DNA of 64,000 nt from Alkalimonas collagenimarina (GCF_030717845.1 NZ_JAUZVZ010000018.1:16736-80735), one strand, 5' to 3'. Shown: positions 18,499 through 27,406, numbered from the stretch's first letter. Program-made: numbers and translations. Notes: generated by a model from the letters alone, not told the origin.

Positions 18499-18586
18499 TT
18501 ACATATGTCCAGCATATGTAATTTTAGTGCAGGTAAAGTTACATATGGAAATCAAATATCCACTTACTTGCCTTATCTTACATATG
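18499..18586. repeat. Four copies of TTACATATG
   Basis: TTACATATG occurs at 18499-18507, 18539-18547 and 18578-18586, and inverted at 18513-18521. The first and inverted copies form a 9-bp-arm palindrome with a 5-base spacer. They lie in the gap between the convergent SMC operon and fic genes. They look like operator sites for a DNA-binding protein, but no promoter is needed at this position, so they may be left from a lost gene. Confidence 0.7.
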
Positions 18587-18601
18587 GGCCGCAGGGCTTT
18601 A

Positions 18602-19735
18602 CTAAGCGCCAAATAAGCTTAAATATCGAGTGAAAACAAAAACCCGATTACGCTGGTAACCGGTGATTTCTTGCAACATACCATCATGGGTCATCTTATT
18701 TAGTAATGCTGAGGCAGTTTGGTGGCTCACCTCAAGTAACCCGCTTGCTTGTATTGCTGTAATAGCAGGACGACGATATAAATGGCGCAACAACAGCTGG
18801 ACATTTTCAGCTCGCTTACCGTAAGAAAATGCCAACTGATCCATGTCCCTTCTAAGCTCCAAGATACTTTCAAAGGTTTGCTTACCTTTTCCTGCTGTTT
18901 CGATGACAGCTGATAGAAAGAACTTCACCCAATGAGTCATATCATCAGACATCCTAACTCGCATAAGAGCATCGTAATAGCTAGCTCTATTTCGCTCAAA
19001 AAAATCGGAAAGATATAGGGACGGCTTGCGGAGTAGGCCCTTACCAACTAGGTACAGCGCTATCATCAGTCGTCCGATACGCCCATTACCATCAAGGAAA
19101 GGGTGGATGGTTTCAAACTGATAATGACTTATAGCTATACGAATTAAATCCGGCACATTAATATTTTCGTTGTGCCAAAACAGTTCAAGATCACCCATCA
19201 AAGCTGTAACTTCCTCTTGATGAGGAGGAATGAATACTGCGTCAGCTAGGCCACTGCCACCAATCCAGTTTTGCGAGGTACGGAACTCCCCTGGCGTTTT
19301 GTGTTCGCCACGAACGCCCTGCATCAAGACTGCATGTGTATGCTTCAATAAGCGGTTGGATAAAGGTAGGCGTTGCAGTTCATCCACGGCTTCATTGATG
19401 GCTTGAATATAATTCTGCACCTCTTGCCAGTCATCACGCTTTTCTGGTGCCAGCTGGCTGCTATCTAGTACAGCTTCATCAATGTGGGTTTGTGTCCCTT
19501 CGATTCGAGATGAGTTGTTTGCTTCCTTAGTGATGTGCATTTGAATAAACATATCAACATCCGGCACAATCAACGTGAATGCATCCAGTTCTGCCAGCGC
19601 CCTCGAAGCCCGCTCTAATAAAGTATTGATTTTCGGATCTTCCCAGCTCCATTCGCGGTTGACAGGTACAGGTGAAAAGCTTTTGTATTGGTATTGCTGC
19701 AGCCACTGGCCCGCTGTAAAGGTTTCAAACTTCAT
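18602..19735 (-). CDS. Fic family AMP transferase with C-terminal winged helix
   Basis: The 377-residue protein has an N-terminal DUF4172/Fic_N-like region with the inhibitory-helix motif SSRIEG (Ser75, Glu79, Gly80). The catalytic HPFLDGNGRIGR starts at His211. A C-terminal winged helix is indicated by ITAIQASGLLEVSHQTAS. Fic proteins transfer AMP to Ser, Thr or Tyr side chains of target proteins; the N-terminal Glu keeps the enzyme inactive until relieved. The ATG at 19735 has AGGAG 5 bases before it; a GTG at 19741 does not. Its 5' neighbour is the tail of a lost HsdS. Confidence 0.93.
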   Translation of the reverse strand: MKFETFTAGQWLQQYQYKSFSPVPVNREWSWEDPKINTLLERASRALAELDAFTLIVPDVDMFIQMHITKEANNSSRIEGTQTHIDEAVLDSSQLAPEKRDDWQEVQNYIQAINEAVDELQRLPLSNRLLKHTHAVLMQGVRGEHKTPGEFRTSQNWIGGSGLADAVFIPPHQEEVTALMGDLELFWHNENINVPDLIRIAISHYQFETIHPFLDGNGRIGRLMIALYLVGKGLLRKPSLYLSDFFERNRASYYDALMRVRMSDDMTHWVKFFLSAVIETAGKGKQTFESILELRRDMDQLAFSYGKRAENVQLLLRHLYRRPAITAIQASGLLEVSHQTASALLNKMTHDGMLQEITGYQRNRVFVFTRYLSLFGA

Positions 19736-19758
19736 AGGCACTCCTTGCTTCTTTGCAT

Positions 19759-19887
19759 TTAGGCTTTACGCTCTTTTTTACTCATTTTAATTTTGATGTT
19801 AGCTGCTTTTTCTACCTGAATACGCGCCAGTAAAGCACTAGCTGGTTTATCGCTCGGATCTTGTGGGACCAGCAACTCATAACCAAT
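19759..19887 (-). pseudogene. C-terminal remnant of a type I HsdS
   Basis: On the minus strand, 42 codons between two in-frame stops encode a peptide with YELLVPQDPSDKPASALLA and a basic tail. This strongly resembles the last 35-40 residues of many type I specificity subunits. Nothing else of hsdS remains. It lies 23 bases before the fic start codon. A fic gene directly after hsdS is a common arrangement in type I R-M operons, so fic probably outlived its operon. Confidence 0.65.
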
Positions 19888-19932
19888 CTAGAGCATAAGT
19901 TGCTGTTTCGCAATTTAAAACAAGATAAAGAG

Positions 19933-20337
19933 TTAAGTACCTACGTCACTTTTGTCTTCAAAAGCATTGACTCTTAACAATGCCACACCCAACCAGATAA
20001 ACCAGACAATCTGCAACAGGCCAAAGGCGTCTTTTAGATAGGGCACGGCATGGAGCACGGTCAGAATACCGAGCGTGCCAATAACCAACCCCAATAGATG
20101 CAGTGCTTTGGGTAACCATTTTTGCTTAAGGCCAGCGATGCTGAGCAGCAATACCCAGAGCCCACCGACCAGTTCAATCCCCCCACCCAAGGCATTGGTG
20201 ATAAGCCAGATGCTATGATAAAGCGCCTGCACTTGGTCGATACTCACGAGATGAAACAGTCTGTCCAGCCCAATCAAGTACGTCATGCCTGATGCCATCA
20301 TCAGCATCACCCAGATGCCGCCAAAACGATCCGCCAA
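19933..20337 (-). CDS. Small membrane protein, clipped N-terminus
   Basis: The 134-residue hydrophobic protein has about four membrane segments and resembles DUF4386-type or other small uncharacterised membrane proteins; I cannot name it firmly. The only start is a TTG with no clear ribosome site. The frame continues upstream to a stop at 20356-20358, right where an AraC-type coding fragment runs on the other strand. The original N-terminus was therefore probably lost in the same deletion that truncated the AraC gene. Confidence 0.55.
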   Translation of the reverse strand: MADRFGGIWVMLMMASGMTYLIGLDRLFHLVSIDQVQALYHSIWLITNALGGGIELVGGLWVLLLSIAGLKQKWLPKALHLLGLVIGTLGILTVLHAVPYLKDAFGLLQIVWFIWLGVALLRVNAFEDKSDVGT

Positions 20338-20349
20338 GCTCGCTAGCGC

Positions 20350-20493
20350 AGCATTCTAAGCATTGCTATGGCTGTTGGTTTTAACGCCCGGTCGTCATTT
20401 TACAAAGCCTTTAAAACCAACACCGGCATGACCCCGGCGCAATACCGGGCGCACCCAGCTGAGCAGGAACATGAACATGAACACCATGAATAG
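20350..20493 (+). pseudogene. C-terminal remnant of an AraC family regulator
   Basis: The plus strand encodes IAMAVGFNARSSFYKAFK and then TGMTPAQYRAH. This is the second helix-turn-helix and end of the AraC/XylS DNA-binding domain. A His/Glu-rich tail and TAG follow. No start codon or N-terminal domain is present. It meets the clipped membrane gene head to head near 20345, marking a deletion or rearrangement junction. Confidence 0.8.
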
Positions 20494-20550
20494 TGTTGAG
20501 CTAACAATACTAAGCGAATAGCGTTGGGCACAAACTAAGACTAAACGCTT

Positions 20551-21102
20551 TTAATCCATCCGTATACGAGCCAGCACCTGCACCGGCTCGGTTAGCGGCA
20601 GTGACAGCAGGATCCCTTCACCAGAGGCTGGGGAAATACCAGTCAGTGCTGTGATGTTGACTTGATGGGTGATTAAAACGATGGGGGATTGCTGAGGCGC
20701 TGTTTGCAGGAAATGCCGCAATGCCTGAGTTTGTGTCGGGCCGTCGCCACGGCCGGCAAAAAACGAATTGATGATCGGCAAGGGCTGTACTTCAGCAATG
20801 GCCATAAGTTCTGCCGTTTCGAGGCATCGGCACCACTGGCTGCTAAACAGCTGTACTGATCCGCTATGTTGCTTCGCTAACAGCTGGCCCCAGTCTCTGG
20901 CTTGCTGCTTGCCTCGCGCATTCAAATTCCGCTGCGTGCTGCAATCTTCCAGCACGAAACCTGCCGGGTCGCCGGTACCGGGCGCTAACGCATGCCGCAT
21001 CAGTAATGCAGCTTCACCCGCACGCCATGCGGCCCAAGCGGCTTCATCGGCAACCGTGGCTAACGGCATCAGCAAACAGAACAATAGTATGGTTCGATTC
21101 AT
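20551..21102 (-). CDS. Periplasmic histidine phosphatase family protein
   Basis: The 183-residue protein has a Sec signal peptide (about 1-18) and a histidine phosphatase core. LLMRHALAPG carries the nucleophile His in an RHA form of the RHG motif. SSQWCRCLETAELM and LITHQVNITALTG supply the other conserved Arg and His. It probably hydrolyses a phosphate ester in the periplasm; the substrate is unknown. It stands alone on the minus strand. Confidence 0.85.
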   Translation of the reverse strand: MNRTILLFCLLMPLATVADEAAWAAWRAGEAALLMRHALAPGTGDPAGFVLEDCSTQRNLNARGKQQARDWGQLLAKQHSGSVQLFSSQWCRCLETAELMAIAEVQPLPIINSFFAGRGDGPTQTQALRHFLQTAPQQSPIVLITHQVNITALTGISPASGEGILLSLPLTEPVQVLARIRMD

Positions 21103-21226
21103 GGATCAGCCAGTTCGTCTCTTATTATCCTTCTACGCGAATCGGTAGCAATAAGTTTTGTGACTGACAATCAGATGTTTTCATGCTATTAAACTAGCCA
21201 AGTTAAACTGAATACCTCGGATACTC

Positions 21227-21853
21227 ATGATGAATAAATTATGGTTGCTCACTCTGTCTGGCTTGCTGCTGCTAAACGGCTGTGCATCGATGAATAAAGA
21301 TGCCTGTCTGAACGCGGACTGGCGCACCATCGGCTTTGAAGATGGCAGCAAAGGCAAGCATGAGGGCTCTATCAGCCAATACCGCAAAGAGTGTGCCCGA
21401 CATGGTATCACACCTGATTTAGATGCCTACCTCGCTGGCCATCGCGAAGGCTCGGACCGTTTTTGCACACCCAGCAATGGCTTTCGCACCGGCCAAGCTG
21501 GCACGGTGTACAACAACAGCTGCCCGCCAGCATTAGAGGCTGCATTTCTGGCCGCGCATGCCGATGGTCAGCAACTGCATCGGCTACAACGATATTTACA
21601 ACAACAGCAAGCAGAGCTAAATAAAACGGAACGTCAGCTTAGCGCTATGGAAAGTGAGTTGGCTATTCAGGAAGAGTTATTGATTGCCGACGGCTATACC
21701 CGGGAAGAGCGGCTAGAGATTCGAGAACAAATCATTTTATTGCAGATGTCCATCAATGATGGCTATGGTCGATTGTCGGAGTTGCAGCAGCTGGTCCAGC
21801 AAGCCGACGCCGATTATCAACGGAGTTTTCGGCGCTTGTCGGCACGTTACTAG
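21227..21853 (+). CDS. DUF2799 lipoprotein
   Basis: The 208-residue protein has a lipoprotein signal (lipobox LNGC). A DUF2799 domain follows, marked by DWRTIGFEDGSKG, YRKECARHGI and GHREGSDRFCTPSNGF. A long C-terminal coiled coil covers about 115-205. The family is of unknown function and is confined to proteobacteria. ATG codons at 21227 and 21230 are both possible starts. It converges with the RIO kinase gene, leaving only 4 bases between stops. Confidence 0.85.
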   Translation: MMNKLWLLTLSGLLLLNGCASMNKDACLNADWRTIGFEDGSKGKHEGSISQYRKECARHGITPDLDAYLAGHREGSDRFCTPSNGFRTGQAGTVYNNSCPPALEAAFLAAHADGQQLHRLQRYLQQQQAELNKTERQLSAMESELAIQEELLIADGYTREERLEIREQIILLQMSINDGYGRLSELQQLVQQADADYQRSFRRLSARY

Positions 21854-21857
21854 TGCC

Positions 21858-22715
21858 CTAAGCGTCTTCGTCACTCGCTTGCTGTCTTGCTTTACGCTCC
21901 TCAGCTTCAGCAAAGGCAGCTTTAATTTGCTCCAGCACTGAGTCGACATCAGCGGCGCTATCATCGGCGATGAATTCGCCGGTGAGTTCCACCTCAGGGC
22001 TCAGCTCACCCGCTTCGTACAGCGCCCAAATCTCGCCAGCATAGTTGGTGCTTAGCAGCTCTGGCGCATACTGGCCGTAATAATCGCGCATATTGTTAAC
22101 GTCGCGCTCCAGCATCCATTTGGCATTGTTATTGGCCGCAGCATCAACCGCTTGTGGCAAGTCGATAATCACCGGGCCGTGGTCATCCACCAGCACATTA
22201 AATTCCGACAAATCGCCATGGATCAAACCTTCACACAGCATCATCACCACGTAGCGCATCATGGTAGCGTGGTCAGCCAGCGCGATGTCTTCATCCATTG
22301 CCACATCGCCTAAACGCGGCGCAACCATGCCTTCGTCGTCGCACACCAGCTCCATCAGCAAGACACCATCGTAGCAACCATAAGGACGCGGTACTCGCAC
22401 CCCTGCCTTATCCAGCTTGAATAGAGCATCTACCTCCGCATTCTGCCAACTTTCTTCTTGCTGAGCCCGACCGAACTTTGAGCCTTTCTCCATCGCCCGG
22501 GCACGGCGAGAGCTTCGCACTTTACGGCCTTCCTGATACAGCACTGCCTGTTTAAAGCTACGTTTGCTTGCTTCTTTATAGACTTTGGCGCAGCGAATAT
22601 CCTCGCCACAACGGACGATATAGACCGCAGCCTCTTTACCGCTCATCAGTGGGCGGAGCACTTCATCCACTAAGCCTTCTTCGACCAGTGGCTGAATACG
22701 TTTTGGTATTTTCAT
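21858..22715 (-). CDS. RIO1-family serine protein kinase
   Basis: The 285-residue protein has the RIO kinase core: MSGKEAAVYIV as nucleotide loop, HGDLSEFNVLV as catalytic loop with Asp, and IIDLPQAVD as the metal-binding Asp motif. Bacterial members such as Pseudomonas PA4780 are Ser/Thr kinases. An acidic C-terminal tail (about 245-285) contains a predicted helix. It is monocistronic as far as can be seen. Confidence 0.9.
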   Translation of the reverse strand: MKIPKRIQPLVEEGLVDEVLRPLMSGKEAAVYIVRCGEDIRCAKVYKEASKRSFKQAVLYQEGRKVRSSRRARAMEKGSKFGRAQQEESWQNAEVDALFKLDKAGVRVPRPYGCYDGVLLMELVCDDEGMVAPRLGDVAMDEDIALADHATMMRYVVMMLCEGLIHGDLSEFNVLVDDHGPVIIDLPQAVDAAANNNAKWMLERDVNNMRDYYGQYAPELLSTNYAGEIWALYEAGELSPEVELTGEFIADDSAADVDSVLEQIKAAFAEAEERKARQQASDEDA

Positions 22716-22790
22716 AGCGCCCTTATACCCTAGTTAGTCACGGCAGGGAATATCACAACTGCGCTTAATGAATAAAAATCTGCGGCGCTG

Positions 22791-23189
22791 TTATGTCAGC
22801 CAACCGGATCGCAATGCATATAATACGATGCTGGCCATGGCAGCCAACAACATCACCAAAAGAGTAAGCACCATGCCAAACACCCGGAATTTCAGTGGCT
22901 CGGGTTGCTGGCTCACCCCATAGGCGTGAGATAACCGGCCTATAAACAACGCAATCCCCATAACATGCAGATACATCGGCGCTAAGCCACTGTATTCCGC
23001 CAGAAACATCAGCAGCAGAGCAAAAGGCACATACTCGGCAAAATTAGCATGCACCCGGACAGCTCGCTGTAACAACTCCTGACCATTACTGCCCAAAGCC
23101 ACTTTGTACTGATTGCGTTTAGCAATCACCCGGAAACTCAGCACAATAAATACTATGGTCAGCAAGCCAGCATAAAAAGCCGTGGTCAT
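22791..23189 (-). CDS. MAPEG family membrane protein
   Basis: The 132-residue protein has four membrane segments and the MAPEG pattern RAVRVHANFAEYVPFALLL, in which the Arg, His, Asn and Glu are conserved. Relatives are membrane-associated eicosanoid/glutathione-metabolism proteins; in bacteria they are poorly characterised and some have glutathione transferase activity. It is 82 bases before the DUF1569 gene on the same strand and may share its promoter region. Confidence 0.88.
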   Translation of the reverse strand: MTTAFYAGLLTIVFIVLSFRVIAKRNQYKVALGSNGQELLQRAVRVHANFAEYVPFALLLMFLAEYSGLAPMYLHVMGIALFIGRLSHAYGVSQQPEPLKFRVFGMVLTLLVMLLAAMASIVLYALRSGWLT

Positions 23190-23270
23190 AATTCAGAGTC
23201 CTTTTTTACCTGGCAGGCACAGTGCCTTCACCATAGTCAGTAGTATAACTGTCTTTTCAGATTGATGATT

Positions 23271-23789
23271 TTAAACCAATACCACTTCCTGCAGATGATT
23301 TTGCAAATGCAACCAGTGAGCATTGTAATACTGCGCTTTACTGAGCCGGCCATAGGCAAAATGAGGAGCCAACTCACCCTGCCAGGCAATAAATAGCTCT
23401 AGCTCAACCACCAACTCGGCCTGAGCTACATCTAAGGGCACCTCAGCTTTAAGTGCCGGGGCTCCTGGCAAGGCTTCATCCAGTGGATGGTGCATGCGCC
23501 CAATACTGCTAAAAGCCCCGAGCGCAACAGCCCCAACCGTGTATTTAAATAGTGCGGAACGCTGCTCAGGGTAGCCAACGCGGGAATAACGAATGCTTTG
23601 CGCGCAATGCTGGAAAATTTCACTAACACTCCAGCTGCCCGTGCTACGAAGTTGATGTAACGGTAAATGCTGCAACTGAGTGGACAACTCCTGTAACGGG
23701 TAGCGCCGGAGTATGGCCCCCAGCTGGCTGCCCAGCAATAACACAATTGGGGTGCCCACCGCGATACCAATAAATTGTCTACGATCCAT
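23271..23789 (-). CDS. DUF1569 domain protein (DinB-like)
   Basis: The 172-residue protein starts MDRRQFIG, a Tat-like beginning followed by a hydrophobic stretch, so it may be exported or membrane anchored. The body matches DUF1569, a DinB-like four-helix family with unclear function (WSVSEIFQHCAQSIRYS, LSKAQYYNAHWLHLQNHL). It follows the Hen1-like gene by 3 bases, so the two are likely co-transcribed. Confidence 0.75.
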   Translation of the reverse strand: MDRRQFIGIAVGTPIVLLLGSQLGAILRRYPLQELSTQLQHLPLHQLRSTGSWSVSEIFQHCAQSIRYSRVGYPEQRSALFKYTVGAVALGAFSSIGRMHHPLDEALPGAPALKAEVPLDVAQAELVVELELFIAWQGELAPHFAYGRLSKAQYYNAHWLHLQNHLQEVVLV

Positions 23790-23792
23790 AGC

Positions 23793-24422
23793 TTAGGTAC
23801 CTGTGCATGCTATTTTCTGAAACATAGCTAACTGAGTTGGAGGGCCAAGCTCTGCATCGTTCTCACCTATGCCACGAAACTGTACCTGGTAACCATGTCG
23901 CTTCGCCACACCCAGCGCCCATTGCTTAAACTTAGCCCGGCTCCATTCAAACTTATGATCCGGGTCACGAAACTCACCGGGCCGTAAGCCATAAAGCACA
24001 TTGTATTCGCTATTCGGGGTGGTGAGCAATAATTGACCGGGCTGCAATACCGAGAACACCTGATGCTCCACCGCTGATAAGCGACCTGCCGGTACATGCT
24101 CAATGGTTTCAATCATCACGGCCATTGGAAAACCTTTGAGCGCGGGTTGCGGTTCGGCGTAAGAGGCGCACAGTAGTTTCAACCGGCAAGGTACTTCAGC
24201 CAACACATTCGACAGTTTATTGCGCGCCTGCGATAATGACTCACCAGATAACTCCAAGCCGACGACATCCGTAAATTGTGAGTCTGCCATGACTTTCAGT
24301 AAAAAAGATCCCGAGCCACAACCCAGATCCAGTACTTTGCTGACGCCGCTCGACTTCACCAACCGGTAGAGGGTATCAAGCCGAATATCATGTAACGCGC
24401 TGGTTTGAGTATCTTGCTGCAT
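23793..24422 (-). CDS. Hen1-like 3'-terminal RNA 2'-O-methyltransferase (stand-alone)
   Basis: The 209-residue protein has a SAM-binding motif LDLGCGSGSF (31-40) and a second block carrying ETIEH (Glu105, Glu108, His109). TTPNSEYN and DPDHKFEW (His156) follow. Two Glu and two His with these spacings match the metal-binding ExxEH...H set of HEN1/bacterial Hen1, which methylates the 3'-terminal ribose of RNA. Bacterial Hen1 normally has an extra N-terminal domain and a Pnkp partner; neither is seen. The ATG at 24422 is preferred; a TTG at 24479 would add 19 residues. Neither has a good ribosome site. Confidence 0.75.
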   Translation of the reverse strand: MQQDTQTSALHDIRLDTLYRLVKSSGVSKVLDLGCGSGSFLLKVMADSQFTDVVGLELSGESLSQARNKLSNVLAEVPCRLKLLCASYAEPQPALKGFPMAVMIETIEHVPAGRLSAVEHQVFSVLQPGQLLLTTPNSEYNVLYGLRPGEFRDPDHKFEWSRAKFKQWALGVAKRHGYQVQFRGIGENDAELGPPTQLAMFQKIACTGT

Positions 24423-24615
24423 GTCGCTGTGGTCGAAAATATCAAGAGTAACCGCAGAGTAGCTTAATTTCCCTGGCAATTAAAGCAGCGAACGAGAGAG
24501 CCGCTTCACGGTATCCTAAAGATCAGGTAAGCTAAGCAAGGTTAATCATATCCTGGTCAATTAGTGGTTTGAGCTTGTTGTAACTCTGGTCTCCGAAGTG
24601 AGGTGGTGCCCAATC

Positions 24616-25371
24616 ATGATGATATCCAATGCATTCCGGCTGACGCTATGCTTCTGTATGCTTTGGCTACCTCATGCGCAAGCAGAACCGGCCGACATTA
24701 CCTTCTACACCGAACATCTGCCCCCTTACAGTTATGTTGAGAATGGTGAGGTCATCGGCATTAATGTAGAACTGGTCGAGGGATTATGCCAACGGCTCGA
24801 GTTATCTTGCAGCATCAGTTTACTGCCTTGGCGTCGTGCTTTTAGCTTGGCACAGCAACAACCTTTGAGTGGTGTTTTTTCCACATCACGCACGGATGAA
24901 CGCGAAAGCATGTTTCAGTGGGTTGGCCCTATTGCCTCCGATTGGGGCTATCTATTTCGCTTAAAAGGCCGTACTGACGTCAACCCCACCAATCTGGAAG
25001 AGGCGAAAGCCTTCAAACTTGCTATTGCCCGTGGCGATGTATATGAAAGCTACTTTCAGCGCCATGGCTTTGAATACGGTGTCAACCTACTCGACTTCGC
25101 CACTAAGCCGGAGTCAATTCCGTTGTTTATTGCCAAGCGTGTGGACTTACTGGTCGGCTCGCCTCGTTCAGTGCGAAGCTGGATGCTGCACCATGGTGAA
25201 CCAGAAGATAGTGCTGAGGCGCTATTTAAATTACGGGATGTGGGTGACAATTACCTGGCACTGCACCCCAGCTTTCCGGCTGAACTGACTGCCCGGCTGC
25301 AGCAAGAGCTGGATCTGCTGCGCGAGCAGGGAGTAATTCAGGCCCTGATCGAGCAGTATACTCACCAGTAA
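24616..25371 (+). CDS. Periplasmic family 3 solute-binding-like protein
   Basis: The 251-residue protein has a Sec signal peptide and a periplasmic-binding fold of family 3. ITFYTEHLPPYSYVENGEV, GINVELVEGL and LLPWRRAFSLAQ are characteristic of stand-alone members common in aquatic gammaproteobacteria. No transporter genes are nearby. A longer frame starts at a GTG at 24598, but AGGTGG lies 9 bases before the ATG at 24616, which starts the signal peptide. Confidence 0.85.
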   Translation: MMISNAFRLTLCFCMLWLPHAQAEPADITFYTEHLPPYSYVENGEVIGINVELVEGLCQRLELSCSISLLPWRRAFSLAQQQPLSGVFSTSRTDERESMFQWVGPIASDWGYLFRLKGRTDVNPTNLEEAKAFKLAIARGDVYESYFQRHGFEYGVNLLDFATKPESIPLFIAKRVDLLVGSPRSVRSWMLHHGEPEDSAEALFKLRDVGDNYLALHPSFPAELTARLQQELDLLREQGVIQALIEQYTHQ

Positions 25372-25379
25372 TGTCAGGC

Positions 25380-25952
25380 TTAAAAACGGTAATTCAGGCC
25401 AAACAACACGGTGCCAAAGGATTTAAAATATTTACCAGAACTGTAGCTGGCTTCAGTTTGAAAACCCAGCGCATTTTTAAACTGATACTGCCAGCCAACT
25501 GCGCCAATCACACCAAACTCAGTTTCACTAAAGCGACGCGTGCGATACTGCATGGCTATCCGATTTTGGCTAATGCCTAGCTTTGCGTACAGCTGCTGCT
25601 GTTGCGTTATAGGGTAACCAGCATAACCGCTAATGCTGATGGCGCTGTAATCGATGTCTTCCAGCTCACCAGTAAAAATGTTGGAAGCTACACTACCAAT
25701 GCCCATAGAGCCGTTGCGGTAGGCCAGTTCAACGCCATACTGAGGATCCCATTGGTAGCGATAAAACAGGTTGTAACCATTAAAGTCTGAGACTTTAAAA
25801 TCCTGATCCGCTTCAGGATCGGTTACCTTAGTTGACCCCCAAAAGAGGTTAGCACCAACTCGATGACTGCTGCCCGGCTCACTGGCCATAGCCGTTGTAA
25901 AAAATAGTCCAGCACCGAGAAAAACCATTGTTAACATCGCACTTTGTCGCAT
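25380..25952 (-). CDS. Outer-membrane beta-barrel protein (OmpA-like/OMP_b-brl)
   Basis: The 190-residue protein has a signal peptide ending near AMA and alternating beta strands with aromatic girdles (YNLFYRYQWDPQYGVELAYR). It closes with the terminal Phe signature VLFGLNYRF of outer-membrane barrels, and eight strands fit the length. The frame extends 81 codons upstream, into the yheT-like gene, without a plausible start. The ATG at 25952 begins directly at the signal peptide. Confidence 0.85.
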   Translation of the reverse strand: MRQSAMLTMVFLGAGLFFTTAMASEPGSSHRVGANLFWGSTKVTDPEADQDFKVSDFNGYNLFYRYQWDPQYGVELAYRNGSMGIGSVASNIFTGELEDIDYSAISISGYAGYPITQQQQLYAKLGISQNRIAMQYRTRRFSETEFGVIGAVGWQYQFKNALGFQTEASYSSGKYFKSFGTVLFGLNYRF

Positions 25953-26117
25953 ACTCAACACTCTTTTGATTTGACAGGGCAACCATACAACAAAAAACAC
26001 TCCAATTAAACAACAAAGGTTAATTTTAGGTGATGGTAATCTAGCGGGAGTTTTGCGGTAAAAACAGGTACACTTTGCTGCTGAACGCCAACACTGACAA
26101 AACAAGGCTCCCTGAAC

Positions 26118-27101
26118 TTGCGACACCATACCTTTCGGCCGACCTGGTGGCTTCCCGGCGGCCACTTGCAGACACTGGCGGCCAAATACCTGCACCCACG
26201 CTATCAGGGCAGCCTTAGCACCGAATGGCTACCACTGCCGGATGGCGATGAACTGGAATTGTGTTGGAGTGAGCCACTAGCAGCGGATTATCAAGGGCCG
26301 CTGGTGCTGTTGCTGCATGGTTTAGCAGGTAATCAACACAGCCACTATGTACAAGGCATGTTTGCTGCTTTTAAACCTTTGAACTGGCCAGTAGTACTGA
26401 TGCATTTTCGGGGCTGTGGAAACAGGCCCAATCGCTTGCCGCGGGCGTATCACTCGGGAGATACCGCCGATTTAGGATATCTCATTACGCAATTGCTTCA
26501 ACGCCACCCAAAGGTACAGCTGCAAGCCGTTGGCTTTTCACTTGGCGGCAATGTGTTGATGAAATACTGTGGCGAGCAGCAACAGAACAATCCGCTCAGT
26601 GCCGCGGTTGCGGTGTGCGCACCACTGGCTCTGGCTAGCAGTGCCAGACGGATCAACAGTGGTTTCAGTAAAGTGTATCAGCGCTACTTACTGCGGCAAC
26701 TTAAAGCCAGTACCTTGCAGAAGCTTAGCCATTTTCCGCAGTTTCCGATCCCTTTGGATAGCCAGCAGCTTAGGCAGATCCGTAGCATTGAAGCGTTCGA
26801 CAACAGCTACACGGCTCCCATTCATGGCTTTCGGGATGCGGCGGACTATTATCAACAAGCCAGTGGCAAAGCCTACTTGGCACATATTGCCATCCCAAGC
26901 TTGATCATTCATGCGGCTGACGATCCCTTTCTCGCACCCGATGTGGTGCCAACTGCTGCAGAACTATCTCCCTTTATTCATTATGAATTGAGCCCAAGCG
27001 GCGGTCATGTTGGCTTTATTGCTGGCCATAACCCATTGCGGCCACGATTTTGGCTGAATGAGCGTATTCCACAATTTTTCCAACAAGTGATGACCCCATG
27101 A
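26118..27101 (+). CDS. yheT: YheT family alpha/beta hydrolase
   Basis: The 327-residue protein matches the YheT/ABHD1 hydrolase family. It has [15 protein letters not shown] at the start, LLLHGLAGN as the oxyanion loop, the nucleophile in GFSLGGN, Asp in ADDPF and His in GGHVGF. The natural substrate is unknown. The start codon is apparently TTG at 26118 with an AAGG upstream. The stop overlaps the yheU start as ATGA, an arrangement conserved in many gammaproteobacteria. Confidence 0.92.
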   Translation: MRHHTFRPTWWLPGGHLQTLAAKYLHPRYQGSLSTEWLPLPDGDELELCWSEPLAADYQGPLVLLLHGLAGNQHSHYVQGMFAAFKPLNWPVVLMHFRGCGNRPNRLPRAYHSGDTADLGYLITQLLQRHPKVQLQAVGFSLGGNVLMKYCGEQQQNNPLSAAVAVCAPLALASSARRINSGFSKVYQRYLLRQLKASTLQKLSHFPQFPIPLDSQQLRQIRSIEAFDNSYTAPIHGFRDAADYYQQASGKAYLAHIAIPSLIIHAADDPFLAPDVVPTAAELSPFIHYELSPSGGHVGFIAGHNPLRPRFWLNERIPQFFQQVMTP

Positions 27102-27322
27102 TTATTCCCTGGCAACAGCTGGATGCAACTACCTTGAACAATCTGATTGAATACTATGTACTGCGCGAAGGCACCGACTATGGTGAGCATGAAGTGTCAC
27201 TGGATAATAAGGTGGAACATGTGCGTCAGCAATTGCAATCTGGCGATGTGGTATTGGTGTATTCAGAGCTGCATGAAACCGTCAACCTGATGTCAAAACA
27301 ACAATTTGCCGACAACATGTAG
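27098..27322 (+). CDS. yheU: YheU family protein
   Basis: The 74-residue protein matches the small YheU (UPF0270) family: MIIPWQQLD at the start, [15 protein letters not shown], and [14 protein letters not shown]. Its function is unknown. It overlaps yheT by four bases and is presumably translated by coupling. GC-rich palindromes follow it. Confidence 0.93.
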   Translation: MIIPWQQLDATTLNNLIEYYVLREGTDYGEHEVSLDNKVEHVRQQLQSGDVVLVYSELHETVNLMSKQQFADNM

Positions 27323-27340
27323 CGGCGCGTCATGCTGACA

Positions 27341-27396
27341 CAGGGCGCTACCGCGCCCTGAATATCATGTTGACGTAGGGGCGCATGATTGCGCCC
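27341..27396. repeat. GC-rich palindromes, left member of an inverted pair
   Basis: An 8-bp-stem hairpin (27341-27348 with 27353-27360) is followed by the 23-base element 27374-27396. That element is itself a near-palindrome around GGGCGCATGATTGCGCCC. An exact inverted copy lies at 27938-27960, so the two bracket the DUF6746 gene. It resembles REP-type extragenic palindromes and has no T tract. Confidence 0.75.
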
Positions 27397-27406
27397 AAGC
27401 ACACAA

